From NCBI RefSeq assembly GCF_002933855.1, contig NZ_BFAQ01000023.1, positions 1-64,000 on the forward strand: a stretch of 64,000 nucleotides of DNA, in the 5' to 3' direction. The translations under genes and the position numbers were made by a program. Positions within the stretch are counted from its first letter, which is position 1; each line of letters opens with the position of its first letter. Below the pieces are notes generated by a model. It saw only the letters and a list, made by a program, of their open reading frames with translations, was not told the origin of the DNA and did not search any database. This DNA comes from Vibrio penaeicida (GTDB lineage: Bacteria > Pseudomonadota > Gammaproteobacteria > Enterobacterales > Vibrionaceae). This document shows, piece after piece, positions 34,923 to 44,159 of the stretch.

Positions 34923-36005
34923 ATGTCATCAGAGCAAACCCAGAATGACCCATGGTCACAAGCCAGTGAACAAACCAACAGTGACCCTTGGGGAACGGAG
35001 CAGACAACTACATCAACCGACTGGCTAAACTCTGAAGTTGTTGAACAGAAACCATTCGACATACTCAATCCATTTGAAGAGGCGCTGCTACCATTAGACA
35101 CATGGGTAGAAACGGGGTTGAATTGGCTAGTTGAACACGGGCGTCCTATTTTCCAAGTGATTCGGGTTCCCATAGACTTCATTCTCACTTCGTTTGAAGC
35201 TGCACTTGTCTCGACACCCGCACCATTTATGCTAGTTATCTTGTCTTTACTTGCATGGCAATTCTCAAACTTACGCCTTGGTCTTACGACCGTTGTGTCC
35301 TTAATATTTATTGGTCTCATCGGGGCTTGGTCAGAAGCCATGACTACATTGGCCCTTGTAATGACCTCAGTGTTTTTCTGCCTACTGATTGGTTTACCCC
35401 TAGGAATCTGGCTGGCCAGAAGTAACACCGCCGCCAAGTTTGTTCGACCTATCCTCGATGCCATGCAAACAACCCCTGCGTTTGTTTACCTGGTTCCTAT
35501 CGTAATGTTATTTGGTATTGGTAATGTCCCAGGAGTTGTAGTCACAATAATTTTCGCTTTACCCCCGGTAGTGAGGCTGACCATCTTAGGTATACAGCAA
35601 GTTCCTGAAGAGTTGATTGAAGCTGGGCACTCTTTTGGCGCAAGTAATAAGCAGATGCTCTATCGAATTCAATTACCACTTGCTCTACCAACAATAATGG
35701 CAGGGATAAACCAAACGTTAATGTTATCGCTCTCTATGGTTGTCATAGCATCAATGATCGCAGTCGGTGGTCTAGGGCAGATGGTATTAAGAGGCATTGG
35801 TCGATTAGATATGGGGCTTGCTGCGGTAGGCGGTGTCGGCATCGTGATTCTCGCAATTTTACTCGACCGCATTACTCAAGCGCTAGGACACAACGCTGGA
35901 AATACTAAAACACGCTGGTACCACTCTGGACCAATCTCTATTGTTCTGCGCACATTGAAACAACCTAACAAACCAAAAGCATCATTAAAGGAGAACTACA
36001 AATGA
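34923..36005 (+). CDS. proW: Glycine betaine/proline ABC transporter permease
   Basis: The protein has 360 residues. An unusually long hydrophilic N-terminus of about 60 residues with repeated DPW units (NDPWSQ, SDPWGT) is followed by an amphipathic segment and about seven membrane helices, the ProW-type topology. The EAA-like coupling loop is [24 protein letters not shown]. It forms the membrane channel of ProU with ProV and ProX. The gene overlaps proX by four bases (ATGA), indicating translational coupling. Confidence 0.94.
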   Translation: MSSEQTQNDPWSQASEQTNSDPWGTEQTTTSTDWLNSEVVEQKPFDILNPFEEALLPLDTWVETGLNWLVEHGRPIFQVIRVPIDFILTSFEAALVSTPAPFMLVILSLLAWQFSNLRLGLTTVVSLIFIGLIGAWSEAMTTLALVMTSVFFCLLIGLPLGIWLARSNTAAKFVRPILDAMQTTPAFVYLVPIVMLFGIGNVPGVVVTIIFALPPVVRLTILGIQQVPEELIEAGHSFGASNKQMLYRIQLPLALPTIMAGINQTLMLSLSMVVIASMIAVGGLGQMVLRGIGRLDMGLAAVGGVGIVILAILLDRITQALGHNAGNTKTRWYHSGPISIVLRTLKQPNKPKASLKENYK

Positions 36006-37009
36006 GTTACTCATGGAAGAAAGCAATCACTGTAAGTGCATTATCCGCACTGACTCTTTCGCCTCAGGCGTGGTCAGCATCACTCCCAGGTGAAGGCGTC
36101 ACTGTCCAGCCGTTGCAATCTACGGTTGCAGAAGAAACGTTCCAGACTTTAATTGTTAATCGAGCACTAGAAGCGTTGGGTTACGATGTAAAAGAAACTA
36201 AAGAAGTTGACTACAATGTGGCTTACACCTCCATTGCTGAGGGTGATGCAACATTCCTCGCTGTCGGTTGGTTCCCACTTCATGCAGATAAATACACCAT
36301 GTCTGGTGGCGACGAGAAATTCTACCGCCAAGGGCATTATGTTACTGGTGCAGCTCAGGGTTATTTGATCGACAAAAAAACTGCTGAGAAATACGGCATT
36401 ACTAATATCGGCCAGCTAAAAGATCCAAAGCTGGCAAAGCTATTTGACGCCAATAACGACGGCAAAGCAGATTTGACGGGTTGTAATCCGGGTTGGGGAT
36501 GTGAGTTAGTTATCGAGGAACAACTCAACGCCTTTAAGCTTCGTGATACCGTGACTCATAACCAAGGCAATTACGCTGCAATTATTGCCGATACCATCTC
36601 TCGTTACAAAAAAGGCGACCCAATCTTGTATTACACCTGGACGCCATACTGGGTTAGTGGCGTTCTCGTTCCGGGTAAAGATGTGGTGTGGTTAGAAGTC
36701 CCATTCTCTGCCTTACCTGGCGAGCGTAAAAATGTCGATACCACACTACCAAATGGTAAAAACTATGGCTTTGAAATGAATGCAATGCGTATTGTTGCGA
36801 ACAAATCCTTCGCCGAGCAAAACCCAGCTGCAGCGAAGCTTTTTGAAATCATCAAGCTAAATATCAACGATGTTAGTGCACAAAACATGATGATGAGCCA
36901 AGGGAAGAACAGTTCAGCAGATATCGAGTCACATGTGAATGGTTGGATAAAGGCTAACCAATCACAGTTTGACGCCTGGGTAGCTGAAGCGAAAAAAGCG
37001 GCTTTATAA
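36002..37009 (+). CDS. proX: Glycine betaine/proline-betaine-binding periplasmic protein
   Basis: The protein has 335 residues with a signal peptide ending WSA at about residue 25. The sequence shows the ProX class: [22 protein letters not shown], a Trp-bearing binding region ([22 protein letters not shown]) and a two-Cys loop ([12 protein letters not shown]) that likely forms the conserved disulfide. It captures glycine betaine or proline betaine in the periplasm and delivers it to ProWV. It starts within the last codons of proW. A 13-bp hairpin follows, then cosR. Confidence 0.95.
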   Translation: MSYSWKKAITVSALSALTLSPQAWSASLPGEGVTVQPLQSTVAEETFQTLIVNRALEALGYDVKETKEVDYNVAYTSIAEGDATFLAVGWFPLHADKYTMSGGDEKFYRQGHYVTGAAQGYLIDKKTAEKYGITNIGQLKDPKLAKLFDANNDGKADLTGCNPGWGCELVIEEQLNAFKLRDTVTHNQGNYAAIIADTISRYKKGDPILYYTWTPYWVSGVLVPGKDVVWLEVPFSALPGERKNVDTTLPNGKNYGFEMNAMRIVANKSFAEQNPAAAKLFEIIKLNINDVSAQNMMMSQGKNSSADIESHVNGWIKANQSQFDAWVAEAKKAAL

Positions 37010-37023
37010 TTTTATTGTCCGTA

Positions 37024-37056
37024 AGGTATAAGTCCCAGAGTCAGGGACTTATACCT
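37024..37056 (+). terminator. Stem-loop between proX and cosR
   Basis: AGGTATAAGTCCC (37024-37036) / GGGACTTATACCT (37044-37056), a perfect 13-bp stem with a 7-nt loop, has no T-run after it. It may stabilise the proVWX mRNA end or partly attenuate transcription into cosR. Confidence 0.6.
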
Positions 37057-37114
37057 ATGGGATATACCACCTAGGTTAATTGGATGAACCTATGAAGATA
37101 CAGTGGAGGTATGT

Positions 37115-37588
37115 ATGGATAGGCACGAAGAAGTTCTTGTTTCGATTCGCCAAATCATCCGAGCGATTGTTTTGCATTCTAAAAAACTCAACAAAGAATC
37201 CGGCTTGACTACCCCACAACTGATCATCATGCTTGCAATACGTGAACTCGGCGAAGTCACCATACGTCAGCTTTCAGAGAACACAAATATGAGTCAAGCG
37301 ACTGCCAGCACCATTTTGGATCGTCTAGAAAAGCATCATTTGATAAAAAGAGTGAGAAATGAATACGATAAGCGGAAAGTCCATGCTCTTCTTACGCCAA
37401 AGGGCAACCAAGTGCTATTGCAGACGCCTCCCCCATTGCAACAAAGTTTCGTTGATAAATTTCAACAACTAGAAGAATGGGAACAGTCATTACTTCTTTC
37501 CTCGCTTCAACGTTTGTCTTCAATGATGAAAGCGGGAGACATCAAGGTAGCTCCTGTTTTAGAGCTTGATAATATAATAAAACCCTGA
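37115..37588 (+). CDS. cosR: MarR-family regulator of compatible-solute genes (CosR/EctR-like)
   Basis: The protein has 157 residues from the ATG at 37115, whose site GGAGG is 5 nt upstream; a GTG at 37103 would extend it by four residues but overlaps that site. The winged HTH is clear: VTIRQLSENTNMSQATASTILDRLEKHHLIKRVRNEYDKRKVHALLTPKG. In Vibrio cholerae and V. parahaemolyticus the MarR-type CosR represses ectABC and betaine transport genes at low salinity. Its position inside the ectoine/proVWX module supports that role here. The identity as CosR is inference from family and neighbourhood. Confidence 0.8.
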   Translation: MDRHEEVLVSIRQIIRAIVLHSKKLNKESGLTTPQLIIMLAIRELGEVTIRQLSENTNMSQATASTILDRLEKHHLIKRVRNEYDKRKVHALLTPKGNQVLLQTPPPLQQSFVDKFQQLEEWEQSLLLSSLQRLSSMMKAGDIKVAPVLELDNIIKP

Positions 37589-37680
37589 AATATTTACACT
37601 TTTATATAAAGATCAAAGTTCTAAGTACATTTTCTCAAACCGAGTCAATTAAATGTTCAACTTTTTGGGCTGAAAAAGGT

Positions 37681-38109
37681 TTAATTCGTTAGCCAGTTTT
37701 CTCCTTTGTGTTCTTCGCCATACTGGTCTTGGGGATTGCGAAGAGCGCAATTTTCCAAAGATAAACAACCGCAGCCAATGCACCCACCCAAGTCATTCTG
37801 AAGCGCCTGCAAGCGGCGGATTCTGTCTTCTAACATCGTGTGCCAGTGGCTCGCCAATGTATCCCATTCTTTTTTGTTTGGTGCTTGGTGTTTGGGTAAG
37901 TGCGACAAAGCTTGGGCGATTTCTTCTAGCGACAACCCCACTTGCTGGGCGGCTTTGATAACAGCAATTCTGCGTAACACACTGCGATGAAAACGCCTCT
38001 GATTTCCAGCGTTCCTCCAACTGGATATCAACCCTTTTTGCTCATAGAAGTGAATAGCCGAGACTTTCACCCCAGCCCGCTTCGCTACTTCGCCAACGCC
38101 TATGTCCAT
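37681..38109 (-). CDS. soxR: Redox-sensitive transcriptional activator SoxR
   Basis: The protein has 142 residues. The N-terminal MerR-type HTH (IGVGEVAKRAGVKVSAIHFYEQKGLI) and dimerisation helix are followed by the [2Fe-2S] motif CIGCGCLSLENC (about 108-119), the C-x2-C-x-C-x5-C signature of SoxR. Oxidation of the cluster by redox-cycling compounds switches on target genes. It is divergent from an MFS pump gene, a common SoxR target outside enterics. Its last 143 bp recur at 29324-29466 across the ectoine/proVWX module. Confidence 0.93.
   Translation of the reverse strand: MDIGVGEVAKRAGVKVSAIHFYEQKGLISSWRNAGNQRRFHRSVLRRIAVIKAAQQVGLSLEEIAQALSHLPKHQAPNKKEWDTLASHWHTMLEDRIRRLQALQNDLGGCIGCGCLSLENCALRNPQDQYGEEHKGENWLTN
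37691..37833 (+). repeat. Right copy of 143-bp direct repeat (3' end of intact soxR)
   Basis: This copy is part of the full soxR gene, so the module between the copies lies immediately downstream of soxR. The period is 8367 bp. See the left copy at 29324-29466. Confidence 0.95.
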
Positions 38110-38207
38110 ATACCACCTACCAAAAAGATCAAAAAAGACCTTTACCTCAACTTAACTTGAGGTTTTAGAGTAGCACGCAGACCTAAAGAATTCACGGAGG
38201 AAAAAGA

Positions 38208-39410
38208 ATGAAAAACAAAACCTTTCCCTACTTAGTTGGCCGCTTTTTTGATGGCATTTCATCTGGGCTTTTTATGATGGCGCTGCCATGGGTCATTTTA
38301 TCTCAACCCAATATGGGTACGTTCGTTGCCATGGTCGCACTCTTATGTACTGCCGTCTCTTTTGTTGCGACACCTTTCTTTTCTACTTTGATTGATCGCC
38401 ATTCCCGAAAAAAATTATTGGTGATCAATCAAGTTATACAAGCCCTTACCGCCGCAATTGTGGTTGTCGCGTATTCACTCGATGCAGGATCGCATTGGTT
38501 GCTCGCCGGGGCTCAGTTGGTTATATGGGTTTCTAGTAACTTAGCGTGGTCAACCAACAATGCCTTCACTCAAGAAAACTACGATTCGCATGAATATGCG
38601 TCTATTTCTGGCTACCAAGAAGTGGTCATGCAGGGCACAACTTTGGGTGCAGGTGCGCTGGGTGTGGTTCTGTTAGAAATGTGGAGTATGTGGGAATTCG
38701 CTTTGTTTGCTGCAATCTCGTCTGGTATTGCCTCTATCGCTTACCTGCTTACCCCATATCGAAGAAAGCTAAGAAAAACTCAAGTAGTGCCTTTCTTTGC
38801 CCAGTTAAAAGAGAGCAAAAGCATATTCGCCAAAGCACCGCGTTTCTATGCCTTCATTCTGTTGTCTTGCTTGTCTTACCCAATACTGACGTTTTTGGGA
38901 AAACTTGTCCCTATTTGGTTTTCTGAGGCGGGTATTTCTGGAGAGTGGCTTGCCGGGTACAACATCAGCTTCGGTTTAGGCTCGTTAATTACAGGTTTGT
39001 TGGTCAGTAAAATTTTGGCGGAATCATCACACCAAAATATTATGAAGTACTCCATGTTTGTGGTTGCTTTTATGTTAGTCGGAATGTCTATCTATCAACA
39101 CCCAGCCTATTTGATGGCATTTACATTAGGTTTTGGATTCTTTAATGCGCTTAACCGAATTGCGAGAACCAACTGGATGCACCACAGCGTAAAGGTGTCT
39201 GAGCGTGGCCGAGTAGACGGTGGCTTAGCGCTGTTTTCAACACTGGCTCAATCACTGAGTTACGTATTAATCGCGTACCTTAGTCACCATGAGATAACTC
39301 GTTATGGATTCGTGATTGCTGCAGTCATTGTTATCGCTGCCGCCATACTCATGACACTGTTAAACAAAAGCAGCAACATTAACTTAGAACCGGCAAGTCA
39401 GGTGAATTGA
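38208..39410 (+). CDS. MFS efflux transporter, probable SoxR target
   Basis: The protein has 400 residues with about 12 membrane segments; loop 2-3 is STLIDRHSRKKLL. The start KNKTFPYLVGRFFDGISSGLFMMALPWVIL resembles the MFS-3/enterobactin-exporter group. It is divergent from soxR with 98 bp between, and SoxR family members often control such a divergent pump. Likely role: export of redox-active toxic compounds. The MerR-type promoters recognised by SoxR have a 19-bp spacer; I could not pick out the exact dyad by eye. Confidence 0.82.
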   Translation: MKNKTFPYLVGRFFDGISSGLFMMALPWVILSQPNMGTFVAMVALLCTAVSFVATPFFSTLIDRHSRKKLLVINQVIQALTAAIVVVAYSLDAGSHWLLAGAQLVIWVSSNLAWSTNNAFTQENYDSHEYASISGYQEVVMQGTTLGAGALGVVLLEMWSMWEFALFAAISSGIASIAYLLTPYRRKLRKTQVVPFFAQLKESKSIFAKAPRFYAFILLSCLSYPILTFLGKLVPIWFSEAGISGEWLAGYNISFGLGSLITGLLVSKILAESSHQNIMKYSMFVVAFMLVGMSIYQHPAYLMAFTLGFGFFNALNRIARTNWMHHSVKVSERGRVDGGLALFSTLAQSLSYVLIAYLSHHEITRYGFVIAAVIVIAAAILMTLLNKSSNINLEPASQVN

Positions 39411-39426
39411 TATTACAGTGTACCCA

Positions 39427-40068
39427 TCACTCAAGCTCCCTTAGATCAGAATCCGGCTTAGCGTAGCTCAATCGCGCAAGTCGGGTTCCAATGTGATAGC
39501 TGTCTAGCCCCGACACTGCAACCAGCTCTAGCGAATCTACATCAATTGAGCCGTCTGTGTTTAACGCATCATCTTGCAAACGTACCTCTTGGATCTCACC
39601 AATGATCAGCTCAGTATTGTTCACGCGTAACGTCGTGTGCTCTCTTAACGATAAACCAATTTGTATAGGGCTTTCTTTTACATAGGGGGCACATATTTCG
39701 CTTCCTAGAACAGGAGTAAGCCCAACCTTCTCGAACTCGGATTCTTCTTTTTTGTAACGAGCAGACGTTTGATGAGCTGATTTGAAAATCGATTGGCATA
39801 CGGGATTGATCGTGTATTGCTGGCTAACCAGAATATTTTCGAGCGTGTGCCTTTCGACACTATGAGGGCGGATAATAAAGCCCATTAAAGGTGGATTGGC
39901 TCCAAGGTGAAAAACGGAACTCACGATAGACAGATTGTGCTGACCTTTGTCGTCTATCGTACCTATCAAGTTAGCACTCTTATACCCCGATAAAGAGTTA
40001 ACAAACCGAGCTCGATACCTGTCTTCCATCTCTCCGATGATTCTTCGTGTGTAACAACTTTTGTTCAT
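39427..40068 (-). CDS. Flavin reductase-like domain protein (FMN-binding split barrel)
   Basis: The protein has 213 residues. The flavin-reductase-like pattern is seen in RYRARFVNSLSGYKSANLIGTIDDKGQHNLSIVSSVFHLGANPPLMGFIIRP, where the Ser/Val-rich part contacts FMN, and in LVAVSGLDSYHIGTRLARLSY near the end. Relatives are annotated as flavin reductases or flavoredoxins, but the biological partner is usually unknown. It is cytoplasmic, convergent with the MFS gene (16-bp gap) and 117 bp from the fasciclin gene on the same strand. Confidence 0.8.
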   Translation of the reverse strand: MNKSCYTRRIIGEMEDRYRARFVNSLSGYKSANLIGTIDDKGQHNLSIVSSVFHLGANPPLMGFIIRPHSVERHTLENILVSQQYTINPVCQSIFKSAHQTSARYKKEESEFEKVGLTPVLGSEICAPYVKESPIQIGLSLREHTTLRVNNTELIIGEIQEVRLQDDALNTDGSIDVDSLELVAVSGLDSYHIGTRLARLSYAKPDSDLRELE

Positions 40069-40185
40069 CTCATGTCCTGTAAAAAGCAGCGCCAGCGGGT
40101 CTAGTATCTTGGGTTACTTTAGCTCGGCAAGCACTGCATAACACTTTGTCGCTTGGTTATTAATTTTGGCTATCTATGGTCTTCT

Positions 40186-40677
40186 TTACTTAGGCAAAAT
40201 CACCGAATCAATCACATGAATAACGCCGTTGCTAGCTTTGACGTCCGCTAGAACAACGTTCGCATTGTCAATCATGACTTTATCTCCCATTGTCTTGATC
40301 GATACATCTTGTCCTTGCACGGTTGACGCGCCTGATAGCTTAACCACATCTGATGCCATTACTTTTCCTGGAACAACGTGGTAGGTAAGAACAGCAATTA
40401 GTTTGTCTTTGTTTTCTGGTTTCAAAAGCATATCTACGGTGCCTTCAGGCAATTTTGCAAACGCCGCATCGGTAGGAGCAAATACAGTGAACGGGCCGTT
40501 TCCCTTCAATGTATCCACCAGTCCGCCCGCTTTTACAGCGGCTACGAGTGTGTTGAATGACCCGTTACTTACAGCAACATCAACGATATCTTTCTTCTCA
40601 CCATGATGACCGGCATGGTTCATAAATGAAAAAGAAGTGAGAGCGACAGTGGCAACAAGCAGAATTTTTTTGAACAT
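40186..40677 (-). CDS. Secreted fasciclin (FAS1) domain protein
   Basis: The protein has 163 residues with a signal peptide at 1-20. A single FAS1 domain fills the rest: [38 protein letters not shown] is the H1 region and [12 protein letters not shown] the H2 region with the C-terminal strand. These proteins mediate adhesion or bind small ligands at the cell surface. A Gly-His-rich insert (GHHGEKK) after the signal peptide is minor. The gene is monocistronic. Confidence 0.93.
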   Translation of the reverse strand: MFKKILLVATVALTSFSFMNHAGHHGEKKDIVDVAVSNGSFNTLVAAVKAGGLVDTLKGNGPFTVFAPTDAAFAKLPEGTVDMLLKPENKDKLIAVLTYHVVPGKVMASDVVKLSGASTVQGQDVSIKTMGDKVMIDNANVVLADVKASNGVIHVIDSVILPK

Positions 40678-40850
40678 AGTTTTGTCCTTAGTTTTTGATC
40701 AACGGTTCCAGTAAATAACTGGTTGCTGTAACTACGGTCGGATTTTCAAATGGGATCACAAGAAATTTTGCGAATATTTGAGAGTGAACTGAAGGTAAAT
40801 TTGTTGCGTACTAAAGCTGTATTGGAGAATTTTATGGAAGGTGAGTTTCT

Positions 40851-41156
40851 ATGAAAATGACGTTAAACAAAGCCAAAAAATATTTTCATATCGACAAGTT
40901 GGTGATCCACTCTTTGGATATGTCGCTCTATCAAGCCTCTGTCGTGATCGACGACGAAGAGTGGTTTCTCACAGAGCAAGATGGGCAGTTAGTCCGGGCC
41001 TGGTCGTTCATAGAGATTCAAAAGCGTTGCCGAAACATTGACGCCATTGAACGAGTAATGCGCCAAGAAAGCGCTTACGACGAAATGGTTGGAGGACCAG
41101 ATAAACCCATCAGCAACGCAATGGAAATACCGTTAGGCGACAACAAGCTTTACTAA
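40851..41156 (+). CDS. Small conserved protein (DUF6482-like)
   Basis: The protein has 101 residues starting MKMTLNKAKKYF at 40851 after GGAAGGTGAG. It is a hydrophilic alpha/beta protein with no signal peptide; IDKLVIHSLDMSLYQASVVIDDEEWFLTEQDG and the C-terminal MEIPLGDNKLY resemble a family of small gammaproteobacterial proteins of unknown function (DUF6482 from memory). It stands alone between the fasciclin and HTH genes. A role cannot be assigned. Confidence 0.65.
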   Translation: MKMTLNKAKKYFHIDKLVIHSLDMSLYQASVVIDDEEWFLTEQDGQLVRAWSFIEIQKRCRNIDAIERVMRQESAYDEMVGGPDKPISNAMEIPLGDNKLY

Positions 41157-41361
41157 GCCAGAGAGCCATAAGGGAGCGAGTCTAATACACCGTCTTGTGG
41201 CACCCTGTTTTTACCTTGGTAAAAGGTCACGATATAGCAACCTAGAAAATTGAACTGACAATTTCTAACCCTGTTTTGACAAATACGCCCATCAGCACGG
41301 CAAACTTCTTCGCACTTCTGTTCATCGTACTTTAAAACCAATAAATTAATCAGGAATGGCT

Positions 41362-41706
41362 ATGGAGTTTACTCAACAAGATCGCGAAGCGCTTTATCAA
41401 ATCTGGATGTCACAAAAAGCCAAAATGCGCATGACTCAAATGGAAATCACGAAACGACTTGGGATCAGCCAAATCGATTTTTCCGAGCTTTTAAGAGGAA
41501 ATGCGCGGTTAGAGCCTGCTTTTGTTGAGCAATTTTGTAGTCAATTGCATGTCGATCCTAAATCGGTTATCCCTTCACTGAAAAACAACGATAACCCCAG
41601 CCAAATTATTTATTTGAAAAGTCGAATCACCGTCGATGGAGAGATCCAAAAAACCTACATTGAAGGTAACCAAGTCATTGTAGAATATGCACATTCTATT
41701 GAATAA
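41362..41706 (+). CDS. Small XRE-type HTH protein
   Basis: The protein has 114 residues from the ATG at 41362, chosen because AGGA is 6 nt upstream; the ATG at 41356 directly abuts that site. The HTH is MTQMEITKRLGISQIDFSELLRGNARLEPAFVEQFCSQLHVDP. The C-terminal ~40 residues (QIIYLKSRITVDGEIQKTYIEGNQVIVEYAHS) form a small beta-rich extension. The target is unknown. It lies 199 bp after the DUF6482-like gene and may be autonomous. Confidence 0.78.
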   Translation: MEFTQQDREALYQIWMSQKAKMRMTQMEITKRLGISQIDFSELLRGNARLEPAFVEQFCSQLHVDPKSVIPSLKNNDNPSQIIYLKSRITVDGEIQKTYIEGNQVIVEYAHSIE

Positions 41707-41898
41707 ATAAAACCAGAAACCCGGCGGCATCGCATAGGTAAAGCATCAACATCTATGTTAAAGATTAAAATTGAAAATGCGTCTTTTAGCCCAAATTTCA
41801 CCGGCATTTGTATTCAACTTTTTAACGTATAGAGATTCGTTCCAAACCCTTAGCATAATTTAGAGTAAAAACACTAACTCAATTTAATAAGAGAGTTA

Positions 41899-43161
41899 AT
41901 GCTTATGCTCAGTTACCTTTTACCCGTTATAACCAGCTTTGGTGCTATGCAACCATTCACATCACTGCTGGATTTAGACATGGCTGAAATACCAGATTCC
42001 GTACTTTCTTCTGCTCCTGTTTCGTTCATTTTTGATAGAGAAAGACCAACTTACGTACGCTGCTGGTATCGAACCAGCCACGCGGAGGAAGACGTTGGCA
42101 CCGATTGGAAATGGGCAAAAAATGAAAATGGTACTTACCTTGAATTGGATGGGTATTGGTGGTCTGCCTTTGGTAGACGAAATATGTTCTATACCGATAT
42201 GCCACAAGAAACCATTCATCAGTATTGTGAACAAACACTCGGAGTGAATTATAACAATGCCGACATCATGTTTTATGCCTCCGATAACGATCTTTCCTAC
42301 AACTACACTATCTGGACCAATGATCATGTGATGCAGCCGAATACCATCAATAAAGTGGTGGTACTCGGTGATAGCCTGTCGGATACGGGAAATATATTTA
42401 ACGAATCTGAATGGAAATTTCCGAGCCGAGATTCTTGGTATTTAGGGCATTTTTCAAACGGATTTATTTGGGCTGAATATCTTGCCAAGTCTCAGAAATT
42501 ACCAATGTACAACTGGTCGGTTGGTGGGGCTGCGGGATCGGATCAGTACTTACTGATTAAAGGAGTTAAGGCGCAAGTCGACTCTTTTCTGACCTACATG
42601 GAAGAAGCTAAAAACTACAAAATCCAGAACACGTTATTCACTCTGGAATTCGGCTTGAACGACTTTATGAATTACGGGCGTGATGTCTCTGAAGTAAAAG
42701 CAGATTTTGATTCAGCTATGAATAGGCTCACCACAGCAGGGGCAAAAAACATCTTACTGCTGACTTTACCTGATGCGACAAAAGCACCGCAATTTCAATA
42801 CAGCACTCAAGAAAACATCGATACAATCCGTAGGAAAATTCTTGAATTCAACGGTTTTATTGAAGAACGAGCAACCCACTATCAAACTCAAGGAGTCGAT
42901 ATTACATTGTTTGATGGATACCAATTGTTTGAAGATGTACTCGCCAACCCTAAGCAACATGGGTTCGTGAACACAAATGAACCTTGCTTAAACTTAACGC
43001 GCAGCTCTGCCGCCGACTATTTGTATGGACATGATATTACGAACGACTGCGCCGCCATTGGATCGGATAAATACGTTTTTTGGGATGTAACCCACCCAAC
43101 AACTGCCATTCACAAATACTTAGCTAAAAGAATACGTGAAGAAACAAGCATGAATTTTTGA
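41899..43161 (+). CDS. tlh: Thermolabile hemolysin / lecithin-dependent hemolysin (SGNH phospholipase)
   Basis: The protein has 420 residues, matching Vibrio thermolabile hemolysin (418). A short signal-like N-terminus (LSYLLPVITSF) precedes an N-terminal domain rich in Trp/Tyr (YVRCWYRTSHAEEDVG). The SGNH catalytic domain follows: block I VLGDSLSDTGNIF (Ser159), GGAAGSDQ, LEFGLNDFMNYG, and block V DVTHPT (Asp396, His399). The enzyme has phospholipase A2/lysophospholipase and glycerophospholipid:cholesterol acyltransferase-type activity and lyses erythrocytes in the presence of lecithin. The ATG at 41899 follows AGAGAG. It is a Vibrio/Aeromonas marker. Confidence 0.93.
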   Translation: MLMLSYLLPVITSFGAMQPFTSLLDLDMAEIPDSVLSSAPVSFIFDRERPTYVRCWYRTSHAEEDVGTDWKWAKNENGTYLELDGYWWSAFGRRNMFYTDMPQETIHQYCEQTLGVNYNNADIMFYASDNDLSYNYTIWTNDHVMQPNTINKVVVLGDSLSDTGNIFNESEWKFPSRDSWYLGHFSNGFIWAEYLAKSQKLPMYNWSVGGAAGSDQYLLIKGVKAQVDSFLTYMEEAKNYKIQNTLFTLEFGLNDFMNYGRDVSEVKADFDSAMNRLTTAGAKNILLLTLPDATKAPQFQYSTQENIDTIRRKILEFNGFIEERATHYQTQGVDITLFDGYQLFEDVLANPKQHGFVNTNEPCLNLTRSSAADYLYGHDITNDCAAIGSDKYVFWDVTHPTTAIHKYLAKRIREETSMNF

Positions 43162-43168
43162 CGCTATT

Positions 43169-43190
43169 GGAGCGAGGCTATCCTCGCTCC
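43169..43190. terminator. Convergent stem-loop after tlh
   Basis: GGAGCGAGG (43169-43177) / CCTCGCTCC (43182-43190) with loop CTAT. The 3' arm overlaps the end of the LysR coding sequence on the minus strand. Confidence 0.75.
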
Positions 43191-44044
43191 TTAAATTGCT
43201 TTTGCAACCAATCCACACAATATCTCACCACGTGTTTGTCTTTGCTGAATGGTGAAACCCTGAGGTAGTAGCTATACCCTTCAAAAGAAGGTAAATCGGA
43301 TCTTTGTTTTAGCCATTTTTGCTTTCTCGCGACTTCACTCAACACATCACTGACCAATGCCACTCCCTGACCTGCAAGTGCCGCCTGTAACACATACTGT
43401 TCCTGATTGAATTTTTGAGTCGCCAAGCCTGAATTCGCAAAATGTTTCTGCCACGGCACATTAGGAATATAAGACTCATCCTCCCACTCGGTTACAAATA
43501 GGGTTTTGGGTATATTTTTACGTTGGTCATCAGGGTTCGCTGGCACATAGCACCCTAATCGCTCAGCACCAAGAAGCACTTCCCCTTCTTCCATCGTTTC
43601 TGGCAAACCATAACGAACCGCAATATCAATGCGGCGCTCATTACTAAAATCCACCAGCCTGTCACTGGCGCATATTTCCACTTCCAAATCCGAACGTTTG
43701 GCATGCAGTTCCGGTAGTTTTGGGGCTAACCACAGTGCCGCAAACGACGTACAGCACGAGATAGTGACTCGATTTATTGGTGCCTGAATATCTGAGATGG
43801 TGTCTTCTAATTGGGTAAACACATTCTGTGTTGTTTGCGCCAGTTTCTTCCCTTCTTCCGTTAACGTCACCGCCCGAACTTTGCGTTCGAAAAGCGTCAC
43901 GTTCAATTGAGCTTCTAGGCTTCTTATCTGGTGAGAAATGGCTGTTGGCGTTACGTTCAGTACAGACGCAGCATGCTTAAAACTACCGTACTGGGCAGCT
44001 AAGGAAAACGCTCTTAAATGATTCAAAGACGGGATATTCGCCAT
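43178..44044 (-). CDS. LysR-type regulator (GcvA-like)
   Basis: The protein has 288 residues. The HTH is LRAFSLAAQYGSFKHAASVLNVTPTAISHQIRSLEAQLNVTLFER, very close to the GcvA subgroup, followed by the effector domain with ISCCTSFAALWLAPKLPEL and DIAVRYGLPE. It is divergent from the azoreductase gene (115 bp), the usual arrangement for a LysR protein and its target. The 115-bp interval should hold the operator; CTATAAGTAATTATTTCTC-type AT-rich repeats are present but not clearly dyadic. Confidence 0.9.
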   Translation of the reverse strand: MANIPSLNHLRAFSLAAQYGSFKHAASVLNVTPTAISHQIRSLEAQLNVTLFERKVRAVTLTEEGKKLAQTTQNVFTQLEDTISDIQAPINRVTISCCTSFAALWLAPKLPELHAKRSDLEVEICASDRLVDFSNERRIDIAVRYGLPETMEEGEVLLGAERLGCYVPANPDDQRKNIPKTLFVTEWEDESYIPNVPWQKHFANSGLATQKFNQEQYVLQAALAGQGVALVSDVLSEVARKQKWLKQRSDLPSFEGYSYYLRVSPFSKDKHVVRYCVDWLQKQFKERG

Positions 44045-44159
44045 ATTACTGAAACTCTATAAGTAATTATTTCTCATCTATAAGTGGTTTTTTCTCGTTT
44101 GTCAAAACCTCTATCCCAATTAAGAATAAACCTTCTTCCTAATCACGCAGGACATCATC

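Noticed and set aside
29324..37833. Insertion-sequence or phage-mediated island
   Set aside because: No transposase, integrase, tRNA or terminal inverted repeats are present; the boundary repeats are coding soxR DNA, so homologous recombination is the better explanation.
41153..41341. 62-codon Cys-containing frame on the minus strand
   Set aside because: Starts with TTG, has no ribosome site, and lies between two plus-strand genes; chance frame more likely.
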